A stretch of DNA of 64,000 bases from Datnioides undecimradiatus (GCA_008933995.1 WARS01000046.1:3458026-3522025), one strand, 5' to 3'; counted from the first letter of the stretch, positions 1 to 15,458 are shown. The notes: generated from the sequence alone by a model not told the origin. Made by a program: numbers and translations.

Positions 1-1214
1 TCATGTGTCCTTTTCCACTATCTAATGTCTGTCTCTGGTGTCTGTCTTAGAAACAGCCTCCTATAGATCCATATATACCATCTGGCTGCTCGACACGAAT
101 AGCCAGCTCACTACAAACGCCACTCTGCTCCTCAGGCCTTTTAGCATTCTGAATTCCTGTCTGTGTAAAGTTTTGCAATTTGACCAAGCCAGCCAACTAG
201 CTAGGCATAGCAAATGTAAGCCTGTTGGGTACTTGGCTACGCCTGTGGTCATGCCTGTTTTGTTAAGAGTGCAGGCAAGACCGGTTCTCGGTGCACCGGA
301 TCACAAAGCGATGCTAAATCCTTGGATTAATAGCTAGATATACATTGAATATCATATTAGTTAGGTTGACTGTTTGCCCATGCCAGTGCATGTACAGTGT
401 TTGAATGTAGTGAATACTGACTCCTTGAAAACTAGTGCCAGCATAAGCCCCTAATTTTGCAAGTGTTATATTGTAACATAACATGGCCTTTTATTTGATG
501 GCTGACCAGTGTTTGTCGCCTACCAAACTGCAAATTACTTGAGATGATAAAGGGTTTTTCATAGTGCCTGGATGGCAGTTAGCTTTGCACCTCCAGGACA
601 CTCATTTTGTTTCTCCTGAATCCTTATCATCTTGTCTCTGCTGTATCATTTTGTGGTAAATGCCACCAGTCCTTTGTGGTCACCTTCACGTAGAAATGTG
701 CTCCCTACTTTGGGGGCTCGTTTACTAAGCAGCTGCTATTTGTATTGTTTTCCTAACCTTGTGTTTATGTGGGAAATTGACTTTGTTTTGTATTTCATGT
801 CTCAGAAATAGCAGATTCCAACTTTCCTCATCTATCTTGACATGGTTAGCCCACTTTCTGTTAAGTGTTTCCCCCAGGATGTGAGACATTTATAGACTGA
901 GAGAGGATGCATGGTCTATCCATCTGTGACAGGGTATTTCTGTCAGGAAAACATATAGCTTGGGGGGAAAATCAAAGATAGTGATGAAGTCATTATGGGA
1001 CGTGCTGATTTTCTTCCCGCAAATGGGAAATGGGGAAAAAAAACAAAACATGATGAGACAAACCGCATAACATACAGAGTGTACCCCCTCTGTGATTTGC
1101 TTTGTGTCAGAAAGGGTTTAAAAAGAAAATAATTGAGAGAAGAAAGCAAGTTAAACAAATTAGATTCAATTATCACCCGACGGTCTGTCTCTCTCTCAGG
1201 ATGGGAAGTTGTTT

Positions 1215-1330
1215 CAGTTTTTGGTACTAGTGCCGATACAATATCCAGATTTTGATTCTGACACCAAAACTTTTTACAAAAGAAGCCAAAGTTCTTTAAT
1301 GTTAAATATTATCTAAACATAAGCAACCTC
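1215..1330. repeat. Possible decayed fish interspersed repeat
   Basis: The text around 'ggtactagtgccgatacaat' followed by 'accaaaactttttacaaaag' resembles a dispersed element I have seen in many fish introns. I cannot name the family and see no terminal repeats. The call rests on resemblance only. Confidence 0.3.
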
Positions 1331-2979
1331 ACAAGAACCCTGCCTCAGTAAAATACAATCCTGAGTATAAATATGAAATATTGATTTTAATTTCTACAGT
1401 TATGAATCTGAATTAGGGTTAGGGCATCTATTTTTTTTTTTCTTTAAATAAGATGCTTGTGAAGTTAATGCACACTATAAAATCACAAAATAGAAATATA
1501 TTTGCTATATATTTTCCCAGTTATAGAGAAAAATACAACTGTACACCTCCTGAATCCAAGTATTTCCCTTTCACAGAAAAAAACAGTAGTTTCGTTGCCT
1601 CGTTAAAACAAACTTTATTTAAACTTGACAGAAACGAAATAAAACCCATTATAACCGTCCTAATTAGACTTCCCACAATTTCCATCTCTGATTTGATCGA
1701 AATAAATCCTTAATACGCAAAGATGTGAAAATATTCTGGCTCGACATGTTGTTTTTCCCTGCGCCTCACTGAGCGAGAGTCTGTTGGAGCTCACTCACTT
1801 CTTCTTCAGGTTCGGCCCGTTGAATTAGCGAGATACAATTACAAAAATCACCCGAAAAAGCGCCTAAACATAAAACAAATGGTAATCGACTCAGCCAATA
1901 GTCCAAATGAAAGTCGTCCAGTCGCCCAGCCTTAATTGAAACAATTATGTATTGGGAACATTGATGGCAGTTGACCTGCCTTTTCTCTCTCAAAAGGTTA
2001 AACGCTAGTGCCATTGTGATACCCGAAGTTTGGCTCTCACACATAGTCTAAGCACAAGCAGACGTGCAAAACCTTCTTCCTGAATGAAAGCTGCAAATCT
2101 GAACTGACTGTCTGTGCTAGTTCTTGGTTCCTGGGAACTTAAGATTCTTGGTTGCTACAGATACCTTTCTGACAGTACTAAAGGAAAGTAATGAGTTTTC
2201 AACACCCGGCCCTGCTGCCTGTTTAGCCCACTGGTGCATGTTGCTCTTTTCACTACAACTTTTATGTTCAATGGACAGCACAAGAAAGCTTTGCAGCATC
2301 TCACAGGCCTGGTGTAACAGACTAAATTCCGAACACACAAAGGGGGAAACCAGACTTCTTGTGGAACAATGGTTCGTTGATCAAAGAGCTAATTTGCCAA
2401 AGAGAGTGTATTCCTTTGAGGTTCTCTGTAGAGATATTACTGCCTTATGAGTGAGTCTGAGAGCAGCAGGAGAAACATAATGTTCCCTGCCATGTAAAGA
2501 CTGCAACAAGAGTTCTCCAAGTTCATAAACTCAGTCTCAAATGTATTATGAATGGAGAGGCTCCGTATTTTGTGTCTGGATGGTGTCACTCTAGGTTCTC
2601 CTGTTTCATAGCTGTGTTAATCTCATGAAATATTTATTAGGCTCAGTATACATCATAGGCTTAAAATACAGTGTAGGAAGTCTGTGTCAGTGCAGGCCCA
2701 TATGCTTTAAGTCATGATGCATACAAGAAATGTATGCAGAGGCTCCGGAGTTGTGATGAAATTTATAAGAGCTTTGTGATCTAATTAAGTAGCTGTGGGA
2801 GGAAGACATACTGCATATCTGTGCGTTTGTGCCAAGAAGTGCAGGCCTCAAAATATGCCCATTCCCCCTTATGTGAATCATGCCAATGCTGTTATATAAG
2901 CAAAGACAGGCCTGGGAATATTTTTTTCTGTTCAATATTTAATGCTTCTACCAATTTATATTCAGTTCATGCTCAGGCA

Positions 2980-3005
2980 AACACACACACACACACACAC
3001 ACACA
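2980..3005. repeat. (CA)n microsatellite
   Basis: An uninterrupted alternating A/C run of about 26 bases. It explains the histidine/threonine-repeat frames that cross it. Confidence 0.95.
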
Positions 3006-4472
3006 AATTGAAGCTTCTGTTTCTGTCCTTGTTTCTAACGTGTTTTTTATGTACCCTTTCCGTGAAAGGCCATTTTTAATGACTCATTATGCCATTTATT
3101 TGGAAGTGTGTCGTGGATGTGTTTGCAGCTGTATTAGGGCCTGTCTGTGGCGGTTAGCGAAGCCACTTTAGTCTGACAGAACACGGGCCTCAAACTTGTT
3201 TTCACGTAAATCGGGGGTTTACACATGCACACACGCAGACAGAAAAAAAAAAAAAAACAACTCCTCGGGTTTTAAGACTGAAAGAGAGTGAAGGTTTTGT
3301 CTGCCAGGCATATCCCTTCTGGTGAGATGAGATTAGCTGGGGCCCTGAGTGTGTGCATGTGTGTGTTTGTATGCATGTGTGTATCAGTAAATGCATTTTT
3401 CTTTGAATCGTTTTCTTTTTTATGTGAATCTGTATTGTTTGTCGCTGTTAGATCAGCTTTTTTCCTACTGTTCCCAAGACCCCGTACATGTGCGTGTTCA
3501 TGCATACATTGTCACGCATGCATGCGTGTGTGTGTGTGTGTCAGTGTTTTATAGCTTTGTTCACACATGCAGGTGTGCACATGCATTATGCACACAGATG
3601 TGGCTTTGTATTTGGCCAGTTGGCCTTGATGTGTATGGAGGTCTGGCAGTGCATGGGGCTTTTTACTGCCCAGAGAGGTGACCTTCGTAATCGGCAGTGC
3701 TCAACCCTATGCCCAGGGCTCCTGCCAAGCAGGACTCAGCCTGCAGGGGCTAATGCCAGACCACTAGCAACCCCCAGCCCCTCCACTCTAGGTCCATACA
3801 TCAGCCCCTGGTCCTGCACAGCCTTGGTAGAGAGAAGCTTACCTTGGCCTTTAAGCAAGGACAGGCAAAGAGCGGCTGTCAGTCACAAAGCTGGACTCAA
3901 AGAGGTTTGGCTTCGTGGACAGAACAAGAATGAACACAGTAGGGCTATCTCACTGCATCAGAGCACAGTGTCTTTATTATTTACATTTAATTTCTCATAG
4001 TGTTGATTGGTTATTTCAATAAAAATGCTTTAGGTAGGTTTACTAACCTACAGATTTTTATCAGTTAAATGACGGAGTTGACAGAATTTTATGCTGACAG
4101 CTGTGCTACATACACTAACGTGACACAGCCGGCTGATTCTTTTAAACGAGTCCATTCTGCCACAGGGCGACGTGTGGCGAGGCACCGTGTTGTCCTGTTT
4201 AAGTACACATGGTAAATGACTTTGTAATGTGGCTGGCATATTTCCGCTGTTTACCTTGTGACTATAAACAACAGAAGATAAAGTAATTACTGCCACGACA
4301 ACTTTCCACAGTTCTAAATTCCTGTCTCAGGGTATATTAAAGCATTTTGAAATCCATTGGTCTCTAATAGGCATTCAAAATCAACAATCAACAATAATAA
4401 ATAATCAATACAGCCCTAAATGTGGTTGTGCTGTTCAAAATGTTGATCCATGTTCTTCTTTGGACCATCCAG

Positions 4473-4719
4473 GAGAGGCCCATGATAAGGACGTCCAGGT
4501 CGTGGAGCTGCCTATAGTGGACAGTCTCCACCCTCGGCCCCCTTACCTACCTCTGGCAATCCCTGAGGACCTAGCCCCGCGCCTGCATCGTCTCCACGGC
4601 GACCCCTCCGTCTGGTGGGTGTCCCAGTTTGTCAAGTACCTGGTGCGCCCCCAAGCATGGCTGGAGAAGGAGATCCAGCAGACCACCGCCAAACTGGGCT
4701 TCAAACACCCCATCATCGG
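4473..4719 (+). CDS. fut8: fut8 coding exon: central GT23 domain
   Basis: FUT8 is a type II Golgi membrane enzyme that transfers fucose from GDP-fucose to the innermost GlcNAc of N-glycans in alpha-1,6 linkage (core fucosylation). This 247-nt exon encodes the block starting [20 protein letters not shown] and ending [10 protein letters not shown], equivalent to human residues about 279-361 and nearly identical in its core. The acceptor is catccag|GA; the donor is ATCGG|GTAAGG. The exon starts with the last two bases of a Gly codon and ends with the first two of another, which the next exon completes. An in-frame TAA lies directly after the donor, as expected for intron. Coding continues from an exon outside the window. 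Teleosts can carry two fut8 copies, and I cannot say which this is. Confidence 0.96.
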
Positions 4720-6130
4720 GTAAGGGCAGTCGGCTATCACTTCCCGCCGTGCGTCGCTTCATATTCTCATTGTTTCTGTGGTTGTAAACACCTCAGTAAT
4801 AATTACTTTGTTTCTATAGCATATCTCTACAATTGCATTTACAAAGTGCTTCACAATCAAAGCAAACAGAAGGCATAGGAAGAAGGAAAACAAAGACATA
4901 GCCGTGAGGCCTGTGGTGGAATACAAACACTGCTTTGGGTGAGGTTAATACGAGGTTAATACAATAGTCTTAAAAGTAATTTAATTTGATTCTAGTGTTT
5001 TGTTTGGTTAATTTTCTACCTTTTATTTATCCTTGGAAAGCTTTTGCTTGTTCATTACTTCGCTGCTTTACTCTCACACAGCTCACATTCATGCAGATCA
5101 ACTCGTTTAAAGAAATTTCATCATTCTGTACTCATCACTCCGTTTCTAATAGCGGTGGTGTGATACGTCTGATTCTGCCTCGTTTGATGTATTAATGTCC
5201 CCATGAGGTTTTTTTTTTTAAGTCTCTAGTGAAATCCAAGTCATTTAGCGCTGAGGATCTGGATACCAAATCCTGATCCGACATTGTTGTTAAAGCGGTT
5301 ATGCAGCTGAATGCCGAATAAATAGCTGACTGATTTTAAAAATCAGCAAAACCGAGCAAGACAAGGGAAGAGAAGCTTATAACACAGTTAATGAATGCAT
5401 TAAAAATGAATAGCCTGGCAGCTTCTCTTTTATCTTCAGTAGCCTTTGTTAATTAAAGGATAACGCCGGCTCTATTCTATATTTTTCCTCTGTTTATTGT
5501 CGACAAATCCCACGAAAAGACCAAAAACAACAATGATTATATCCTTTTAACCACTATCATCTGTGTGACCAAAGCCTGAAATACAGTAGTTTATTCCTCT
5601 GTGCCATAGAGCTCCACTGTTGTCCAAAAACTATTAAAAAAACACACAAATGAGCCACAGCTGTTGCACTCAATGAGATTCTTTCATTACAAGTAACAGA
5701 TTACCAGTGTATTTTGAGTTAACCCCTCGTACGCCATGCTGCTGCTATGTAAACTCACTGGTGTCAATCCTGCGCTGAAAATGGTCTCATGAAAACACCC
5801 TGCTGCTCCTGACTTACTAAAAAAAACCTTGACACCTGGCAGTTTCGGGATGTTACCGAGCATCTTTTGAAAAGGAAACACTATGTTCGAGTTTCATTTT
5901 TAAAGATTAATGTGATCGGTAGGAGCCTGCCTCGAAAGCCTTGAGGCAGGGTGCCAAAGACGGGGGGTGGGAGAAGCAGATTAAGGTGTTGACTGTGTTG
6001 ACAATCGGAGCAAGACTGCAGCCATGCTAGCCGCTCCGTTAGCGCTTTGACCTCAGTCAGCATGCTCTGGGTTTTTCAGGTATTTAATCACAAATCAAAG
6101 CATTTTAACCAGACAATGGGGCTAAATAAT

Positions 6131-6262
6131 GGTTAAGGGATCGCTAAAGTCATTACAATTCATGAACATCTTTCCCTAGTTCATCCAGTGGCTTCACTTA
6201 AACCCCACAAAACAATCTACTCGTGGCCCTAGATGAAAAGTAGGGGAATCACCAAAGTCAGC
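6131..6262 (+). repeat. Fragments of a dispersed teleost repeat
   Basis: Two short pieces (6131-6170, containing 'aaagtcattacaattcat', and 6230-6262, containing 'agatgaaaag' then 'atcaccaaagtcag') match the middle of the same dispersed repeat seen more fully at 24061-24300. I recognise the family from percomorph fish but cannot give its catalogue name. Confidence 0.45.
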
Positions 6263-7289
6263 AGGTATTTCAGCAGCACAGGGCTTAGAATTATTAGTTA
6301 GCTAGGTAGCACCTTCCCCTTCATCTTCCTCCACCTCCTGCAGTTCGAGGGATATGTCTTCCTGCTGCATTAACGACTTTTAAAGGTGGTGAAGGAGGTG
6401 GTGAGTTCTTCTCTGCAGTTGAATAGAGGCTGGTATCCAACTCTGAACAATTATGACAAGCCCGCTTTTCTACTTTCAAACCGAATTCTTTCAAGCGTCA
6501 TGTCCCACCCGTCTGTCCTTACACGGGAATGTATCATGATACGGAGTCTACATGTTCTCAAAAGGTTGTTTCATCATGACTTTCATCAGTTCTCGGTGGA
6601 GGAACAAATCCGCATTGCAAACAGGATGGCCTCCAAATCCGCTACAATGCACCTCAGTGTCCTAATATCCAAGTATTACTTTTCATGAAACTTGGCATAA
6701 ATGGTGCAGATCAGATTATACAAACCGCTCCAAATATGCCATTATTAGGTCTGATTTCATTCTTTGATAGTCTTCGATTGTGACTGCTCAGCATTGTGCT
6801 GTCTCCAGAGATTCTCCTCTCACAGCTTGAAACAGACGCGGGACCTCTTATGGTCCAGTACAGCATAATTGGAAAAGTTTTCATCAGTGCGAGGGGCTGA
6901 GTTCCCGTGAGGGCCAGCCCTAGTGGGAATGCATTCAATACTGCTGCTGTAAGCAACTTTAGATAGCAGAAGTGGGTTGGGCGCGTTTAGCTGTTTATTT
7001 ACTCATTAATTTTTGCTGCGCACGATCGTTAACGAACATTCGCGTGCTGCCTGCCGGTCGCCCACGACCAGGAAATCAATTCCACTGGTCTACGAGATCA
7101 GAGGGAGCTTACCCTGTTAGGACAGTGCACATATTGTCTGCTGAGCTGTCAGCCATGGGAAAGTACATGAAATGACTTTGCTGAGATTGTCTACAGTTTC
7201 TTCTTCACCGTCCCATGAGGTTGACTCCACCTGACTGGCTTGGCAAGTAGTTTAAAACAAATGCTCAGAGTTATACTGCGACAGTTTGT

Positions 7290-7990
7290 GTGAATCAGCC
7301 TGGTTCAGTTCTGTCGCCCCCTTCATATCTCTCACATCTGCACGTTCATAGTCTTCGTGCCAGCTTCTCGCCCTTCATAACTCCTCAGTTCCTCACCTTC
7401 TTCTCTACATTTTGCTGCAAGCGAACGTCGCCTCACTTTCCTTTCCTGTCCTGCTTAATTCTCCCTCCTTCTTGTTCCACCCTTTGTTTTTTCCTCCATC
7501 TCTCTCTTTTCTCAGACGTTCCTCTCTTTGGTTTTTACCTCTCTGCCTTTCATCACACCAGCAGCTGCCGTCTCTTTCTCCAGCCCCACCCCCCCACCAC
7601 ATTTTTCTTACCTTTTTTGTTTTTTATTTTCCATGAGTCATCCCAACTTTTTGAATCCTCATCCTCTCCCACCTCTCATTTTTTCATCGTTGCTCCGTCT
7701 TAATTTGTTCATCCCGCTTCAAAATTTTTGTATTTCACACTCACCTCTCCCTCGCGTTCCCCAGGCGAACATCCCTACCCACAGTTCTCTCACTCTCATA
7801 GTGTTACACACATCTCTATCACTGTTCTTTGTGTTTCCCCCTCCATACAGTTATATATCTCACCCTTTTTCTCCCTCCATATCACTGGGGAAGGTGTATT
7901 GAAATGTAGTGCTGGGTAGAACAAAGTTTCTCTCCCTTTTTCCCCTTCTCTACCCAGCTCTTGATACATCCTCTCCACTCTGCACTGATG
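7290..7990. repeat. Long pyrimidine-rich tract in intron
   Basis: About 700 bases of the + strand are strongly enriched in C and T, with many ctc, ttc and ccc runs, such as 7420-7530 and 7660-7780. No tandem unit is clear. Purine-rich stretches follow at 8020-8190 and 9600-9830. The tract produces several false open frames on both strands. Confidence 0.8.
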
Positions 7991-8580
7991 TTGCAACAAA
8001 GTGCCTCTGTGCTTCTATGAGCACTGTGGGGGAAGGCGATATGTGTGTGTATGGAAAAGTGAGGAGGGGAGGGGTGCGGTTGAATGTGAGCTGTAAAAAA
8101 AAAAAAAGGGTTGAAAGAGATCCATAGTGTCAGTGCAAGAAAAAGGCGAGAGGGCTGCAGCAGTGGGGGATGCAGGGGTTGATGGAGAGAGTAACAAGAG
8201 GGATGGCAAAGCAGCTTGTCCCCAGAGCACCCAACAACCGCCAGCCGACCCCCACACGTCTCAGTCGCCACCAACACCACCACCAGCAGCACTCTCTCCC
8301 CTGCTGCTCCCTCAGGATGTGAGCTGCAGGAAGGCTGGAAGCCACCGACTAAAAGCAGCTATCAGCACAGCTCCATCCTGCCAACATTTAATGTTTCCTA
8401 ATGGTAGTAAAGACAGTCAGAGAGAGGGAGAGAGGGAGAGAGCGCGAGTGAAAGTAGTGTTAGTGCTTCTATTGCAGATACCAAAGCAGCATTATCGCCA
8501 TGGCAATGTGGTTACCAGCAGATGGTTTTACTGTATGTTATCTTTTATAATAATCTTTTATAATCCTCCCATCTTCTCAG

Positions 8581-8583
<3 letters not shown>

Positions 8584-8623
<40 letters not shown>

Positions 8624-8630
8624 CACGTAA
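8584..8630. repeat. (GT)n microsatellite ending in (GC/CA)
   Basis: About 34 bases of alternating G/T are followed by gcgcgcacac, so strict purine-pyrimidine alternation covers about 45 bases. Confidence 0.95.
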
Positions 8631-11600
8631 ATGTGTAAATATAGAAATCTCTAAAGAGAAATATAATCAATACTACAAAAGTGAATTATTATAACACAAA
8701 AATGCAGTATCAATTTACACAGTTCACACTTGTCGTGTTTTCCTTTTTTCTCACGTTGTTCATCTCTGGTGCATAATTAACAACTACGCATTTTCCAAAG
8801 TTTCTGTTAATTTAAATTAGGATTTTCTTGCAAGAAAGCAAAGAGTTTTTACAACAAACGACTGTAGTTAATATCTTTTTGCAGTGGAACCGAAGCAGAA
8901 ACAGAACTGAACCCTGAGGGCATTCTGTGAATGTGTGTGTGAAGCGCACCTTGTGAATGACTGATAAAAAGGAATTCGTGGTATCTTTATATAGTTTGAA
9001 CACACAATGCAAACCTGAAACCCAACATAATCTCTAAATCTTGGTCTGCCCTGGCCAGGTCTTTGCACTCACCTCCTCCATCAACATCGAAACATTAAAA
9101 TGAGTTGATATCTTTTACAGGAATGGTGTTCAGCCACTCCAGTTCCTCAGAGAATCTATGTTAAGAAGCTTTTAAACGTCTTATTAAGACGCTTTATGCT
9201 GGCCTTGCCTTTAATTTGTCGCCTCTCTGTAATTATGAGCGGTAAAGGTAAAACTTTAGAACGACGTCGACATGTTTTGCATCAGCAGCGACTCCACAGC
9301 GGGTGTAGATGTAATTATGGTATGAGCTGTTTTCTCAAAATTCAAATGCTAATGGCGGCTACAGTTCAAAAGCCAAGTAGCCCAGAGCGACTCTATTCAT
9401 CGTCATCCGTAACAGAGGTCATTGTCAAACCAAAAAAATGTATTCAGTCTATATGTTATTGTCACAAGCTGCTGGAATCAGCACCGGCTGTGTCTAGTGT
9501 GGGTGTGTTTGATGTCTTTAATGTATGCTTTTACGCCCACCATGAGGATTGCCCTGCCTTGCCAGTAAAGCATAGCTACAGAGAAATGAACTGAATTATT
9601 GTGACGCCGGTGTGGGAGAGAGCCGGCGGGGTTGCCGAGGGAGGGAGGAGATGGCAAAGAGCTGAGAAATGCCTCAGCGCGGCCTCTGCTGCTCTGGCGG
9701 AGAGAGAAAAGGGCAGGACGAAAAGAGGGTTCACAGGAACAGGAACAAAAAAAAACAGTAGACATGAAAGAAGCGAGGGAGCAGGAGAGAGAGGGACTCT
9801 GACAAAGGATGGAAAAGCCTGGAGTCGAGACCCCTGTCTGATCAGGAAGACGCAGCTGAATGAAAGACTCAGACACCTCCGCCACCCACTCACCCACTCC
9901 ATTCTTTGGCTTTTATTTGCCGCGTAAATAAAGGGTCTATTTCTCCGGTGCACATCCCCAATAGTCTCTGATTGATCACCGGCAAGTGGTAGAAATTAGG
10001 TGCAGCCTGTTTATTCTCCTCCTCTGAACCTCTGGCGCTTTCTGCTTTTTTAACGCTTTCTGCCTTAGAGTCGGAGGCAGCCTGGAGGTTAGGGAAGCTG
10101 TTTGAAGCCCCGAAGCAACTGGGAGATCCTGAATGGGCAAACTAAAAGACTAATACTTTGTCCTTAAAAGGGCTCTTGACCCCAGATGTTCCAGTGGAGC
10201 TGCTCCTTGGACAACAGTAGACTGCCGATTGCGCTGGGCTTCTCCCAGATGGAGCCATGTGAAAACGGAGGAACGGTGGGGGTGAAGGCGTCCCGATTCA
10301 CTCAGTTTCCACTCAAAAATGCATTTTTTTCATTGTGATTTTAAAATTTCATTTGCACCTCATGGCCAGGAGTCACGATGCAGATGTGGCTGGGCATTTT
10401 TGTAATTGAATGGTTCTGGATGGAATAAAACTGCATCTGAGCATCCGTCAGTTTGAGGGATGCCTCTGTGTCAGGAGTGGAAACATTTCTGTCCTCGCCG
10501 ATCCTTTGCTCTGTTTACAAGCCGTGCTCGCTCTCAGCCGGCAACGGCACTCTTTTTTTTTTTGTCCTCGCTTACTGAAGACGATGACAAGGACGCATGA
10601 AAACACACCCAATCTCCTTTGTTATTCCTGTCTTTCTTGAAGTTCCTCTCTCTGTCACCGTTTGTCTTTTCGGTTTCCTTTTCTTCTTTTTGTCCCATCT
10701 TTTTTTTTTTTTTTTTTTTATCCGCTTGCGTTTATACCGGCGATGGAAAGATTCCCCAAATATGCCATTCAAGTTGAGGTGCCAAGAAAGAGAGAGGAAC
10801 CGCTGCTGTGAACAAGTATTTTAAAATGTAACAACACATTAATACACGTCAATGAAAAACCAGACTATAGAGTCAAAAGCTAGGTTTTGTCAACAAGAAT
10901 AAAAATCTTCCTAAATTTAAAAAAAAAAGGACTATACATGTGCACCACCGTTCAAAAGCGTGTTTCAGTACAGTGAGATGGTTGAGAGGGCTCGTCTGTA
11001 TTTTTGAAAAGTCTTTCATGCTTTTAGGTTTTTTTAAAAAAGTGCTCTTTTGCAAAAAAAAAAAGAATGTTTTGTTCATGGAGATAAAAACGTTGCACGG
11101 TGGTTCAACCAGACTGACAATTGAAAGGGCAGAAAGAGACAAAGATCCCTCCGAGTAACGGTTAAATAAGAATATACGAAACGAGCTTCGGAGCAACATC
11201 TGTGCAGTTTTAAATAGAAACACGTTGCAGTTTCGGTGTCAAGTGTGCGATAATGCCTCTAATGAGGTGGAATTAACAGGTGCGTTGATCTGACAAAGCT
11301 ACTAGTTAATCTTCACAGTAACACACATTTAAAAATGCTAATTCTACATTTATTGTCTGAATTTTACTGCAACCATTATTGAAATAAAGAACTGAGATTT
11401 CACATCAACTCTCAGTTTTACTAAATTACGTGCAGTGAGTTTTCTTCACCTTGTTTTCTTCAATTACGACTCATTTGTAGATCATCCACATTTTAAATGC
11501 AACGCTATTAAACGTGTCTTCGTGTTGCACTTGTGATAGAGCAACGCAGGCATTTGCAAGTTCAGTGAGGCAGAGAAGAAGTTTTCTGTTTTGTCCAAGT

Positions 11601-12218
11601 GCTCTTTCCTGAATTTGAATAAAAAAACACAAGCAGACAAGATGCCATTTGTTTACATGATATCTCACTTTGTAATTCGGGCTTCGAATGGGTGCGTGCC
11701 TGCCAAAAAAAAAAAAAAGAGAGAGAGAGAGAGGGAGAATTTGCATGGCTCAGCATTAAAGCAGCTTATACTTAAAAGTGCACCGGTGGCTCTAAAGCTG
11801 TTGAGCTTTACAGCACAAGCAAACATTGTGAAACAGGAAGTCGAGGCAGCCCAAATGGAAAACGCTTGGTGGAACACGTTTAAGGCCTCTGTCCATCACA
11901 CTGGGACGATGTTAAAGGGGGAAACTTTACCAGTATACCTCAGCGAGGTTTCAGGTTCCTGCGGAACGGTTTGTCAGCTCAGCACGCCACCTGCCACAGA
12001 GACCCATTTCTTTTCCCACCATCCAGTTCAGTGCACAATGTAAGGCCACCGCCGTAACTGTGTTAATACATCCTAATGGCTATAGAGTGCTAATTGTCCA
12101 AAACCACCAAAAACAAATCAAAAACAGCTGCGAAACAGAAAGAAAAGCTTCTTACTCACAGGAGTTATAAGGTCCCAGTCTTAAACACTGTCTGTGTCCC
12201 GGTTTATCTTGTCTTTAG

Positions 12219-12395
12219 AGTCCATGTGAGGAGGACGGACAAAGTGGGGACAGAGGCCGCCTTCCACCCCATCGAGGAGTACATGCTGCATGTGGAGGAG
12301 CAGTTCCAACATCTGGCCAGACGTGTCCACGTGGACAAGAAACGAGTTTACCTCGCCACCGACGATCCCTCCCTGCTGCAGGAAGCCAAGACCAA
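12219..12395 (+). CDS. fut8: fut8 coding exon: GDP-fucose-binding motifs
   Basis: This 177-nt exon encodes the [20 protein letters not shown] block and continues to [15 protein letters not shown]. It is equivalent to human residues 361-420. It holds the two adjacent arginines (human R365 and R366) known to bind the GDP-fucose phosphates, plus the equivalents of D368, K369, E373, Y382 and the D409-D410 pair; all are present. The acceptor is gtctttag|A, whose first base completes the Gly codon split by the previous exon. The donor is ACCAA|GTCAGT, leaving two bases of a Lys codon. It is separated from the next exon by only 161 bases. The sequence is intact, with every known key residue conserved, so the enzyme is predicted to be active. 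Confidence 0.97.
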
Positions 12396-14928
<2,533 letters not shown>

Positions 14929-15267
14929 GTCTGCCGCGTGGCCTATGAGATTATGCAGATGCTGCATCCAGACGCCTCCTCTTTCTTCTACTCCCTGGAT
15001 GACATCTACTACTTTGGAGGTCAAAACGCCCACAACCAGATTGCCATCTACCCCCACCAGCCCCGCAACAGCGAGGACATTCCCCTGGAGCCCGGTGACG
15101 TGATCGGCGTGGCCGGCAACCACTGGGACGGATACTCCAAAGGCATCAACCGCAAACTGGGCCGCACAGGCCTCTACCCTTCCTACAAGGTCAAAGAGAA
15201 AATCGAGACCGTGAAGTACCCAACATACCCCGAGGCGGACAAACTGCTCAACCCTCAAAAGAAGTAA
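14929..15267 (+). CDS. fut8: fut8 last coding exon: C-terminal SH3 domain and stop
   Basis: The last coding exon starts in phase 0 after tgtctcag and has 112 codons before TAA at 15265-15267. It encodes [20 protein letters not shown], the [20 protein letters not shown] segment, and an SH3 domain with [20 protein letters not shown] and [14 protein letters not shown]8 is unusual among fucosyltransferases in having this luminal SH3 domain, which is needed for activity and for interactions. It is equivalent to human residues 471-575. The fish protein continues past the human end (YPEAEK) with LLNPQKK, a seven-residue tail. No frameshift or premature stop is seen. Confidence 0.97.
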   Translation, partial: VCRVAYEIMQMLHPDASSFFYSLDDIYYFGGQNAHNQIAIYPHQPRNSEDIPLEPGDVIGVAGNHWDGYSKGINRKLGRTGLYPSYKVKEKIETVKYPTYPEADKLLNPQKK

Positions 15268-15455
15268 AAGTAGAAATGAAAAAAAAAATATATAAAAGAT
15301 AAGGAGGAGTGAGGAGAAACACGCAGACTCCGATTCCAGGGAAGGAGGCTGCTTTTGTACAGAGGAGAGAGGCGTACTTAGTGCGCTAAGCTGAGAAGAA
15401 AAGAAAAAGCCTGTACCCAGGGGTGATAGGAATGAGAATGCACTCTGTGTTTATG

Positions 15456-15458
<3 letters not shown>

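Larger units (their letters stand above)
1..4472 (+). other. fut8: fut8 intron, 3' part; no exon seen
   Basis: This stretch precedes the first recognisable fut8 exon and ends at its acceptor, so it is read as the 3' part of a fut8 intron; the preceding exon is not in the window. I saw no segment encoding the expected upstream FUT8 residues in any frame. It holds a (CA)n array at 2980-3005, an A-run near 3242-3256, a TG/CA-rich patch at 3210-3620 and a possible decayed repeat at 1215-1330. Open frames of 60-170 codons here run through TG/CA repeats or lack any recognisable domain. Confidence 0.8.
4720..12218 (+). other. fut8: fut8 intron, about 7.5 kb
   Basis: This intron runs from the GTAAGG donor to the tttatcttgtctttag acceptor. 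It contains a long pyrimidine-rich tract (about 7290-7990), purine-rich stretches (8020-8190, 8415-8445, 9600-9830), a (GT)n array at 8584-8617, poly-T at 10700-10718 and repeat fragments at 6131-6262. No additional FUT8-like exon is visible. The open frames of 100-167 codons are serine/proline/leucine-rich or arginine/glutamate-rich by-products of the pyrimidine and purine tracts. Confidence 0.9.

Noticed and set aside
1413-1427. Telomere-like ttagggttaggg
   Set aside because: Only two units; a similar single occurrence at 17358 is also within chance.
2480-2660. Possible LINE C-terminal text on the + strand
   Set aside because: A short stretch (KCIMNGEAPYFVSG) resembles LINE tails, but it is too short, broken by stops and without supporting motifs.
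3488-4000. 170-codon + strand frame as a fut8 exon or separate gene
   Set aside because: The first part translates a TG/CA repeat and nothing matches FUT8 or another family; no convincing splice sites frame it.
8127-8630. 167-codon + strand frame
   Set aside because: It ends in a (GT)n-derived Cys/Val repeat and is otherwise proline/serine-rich from biased composition.
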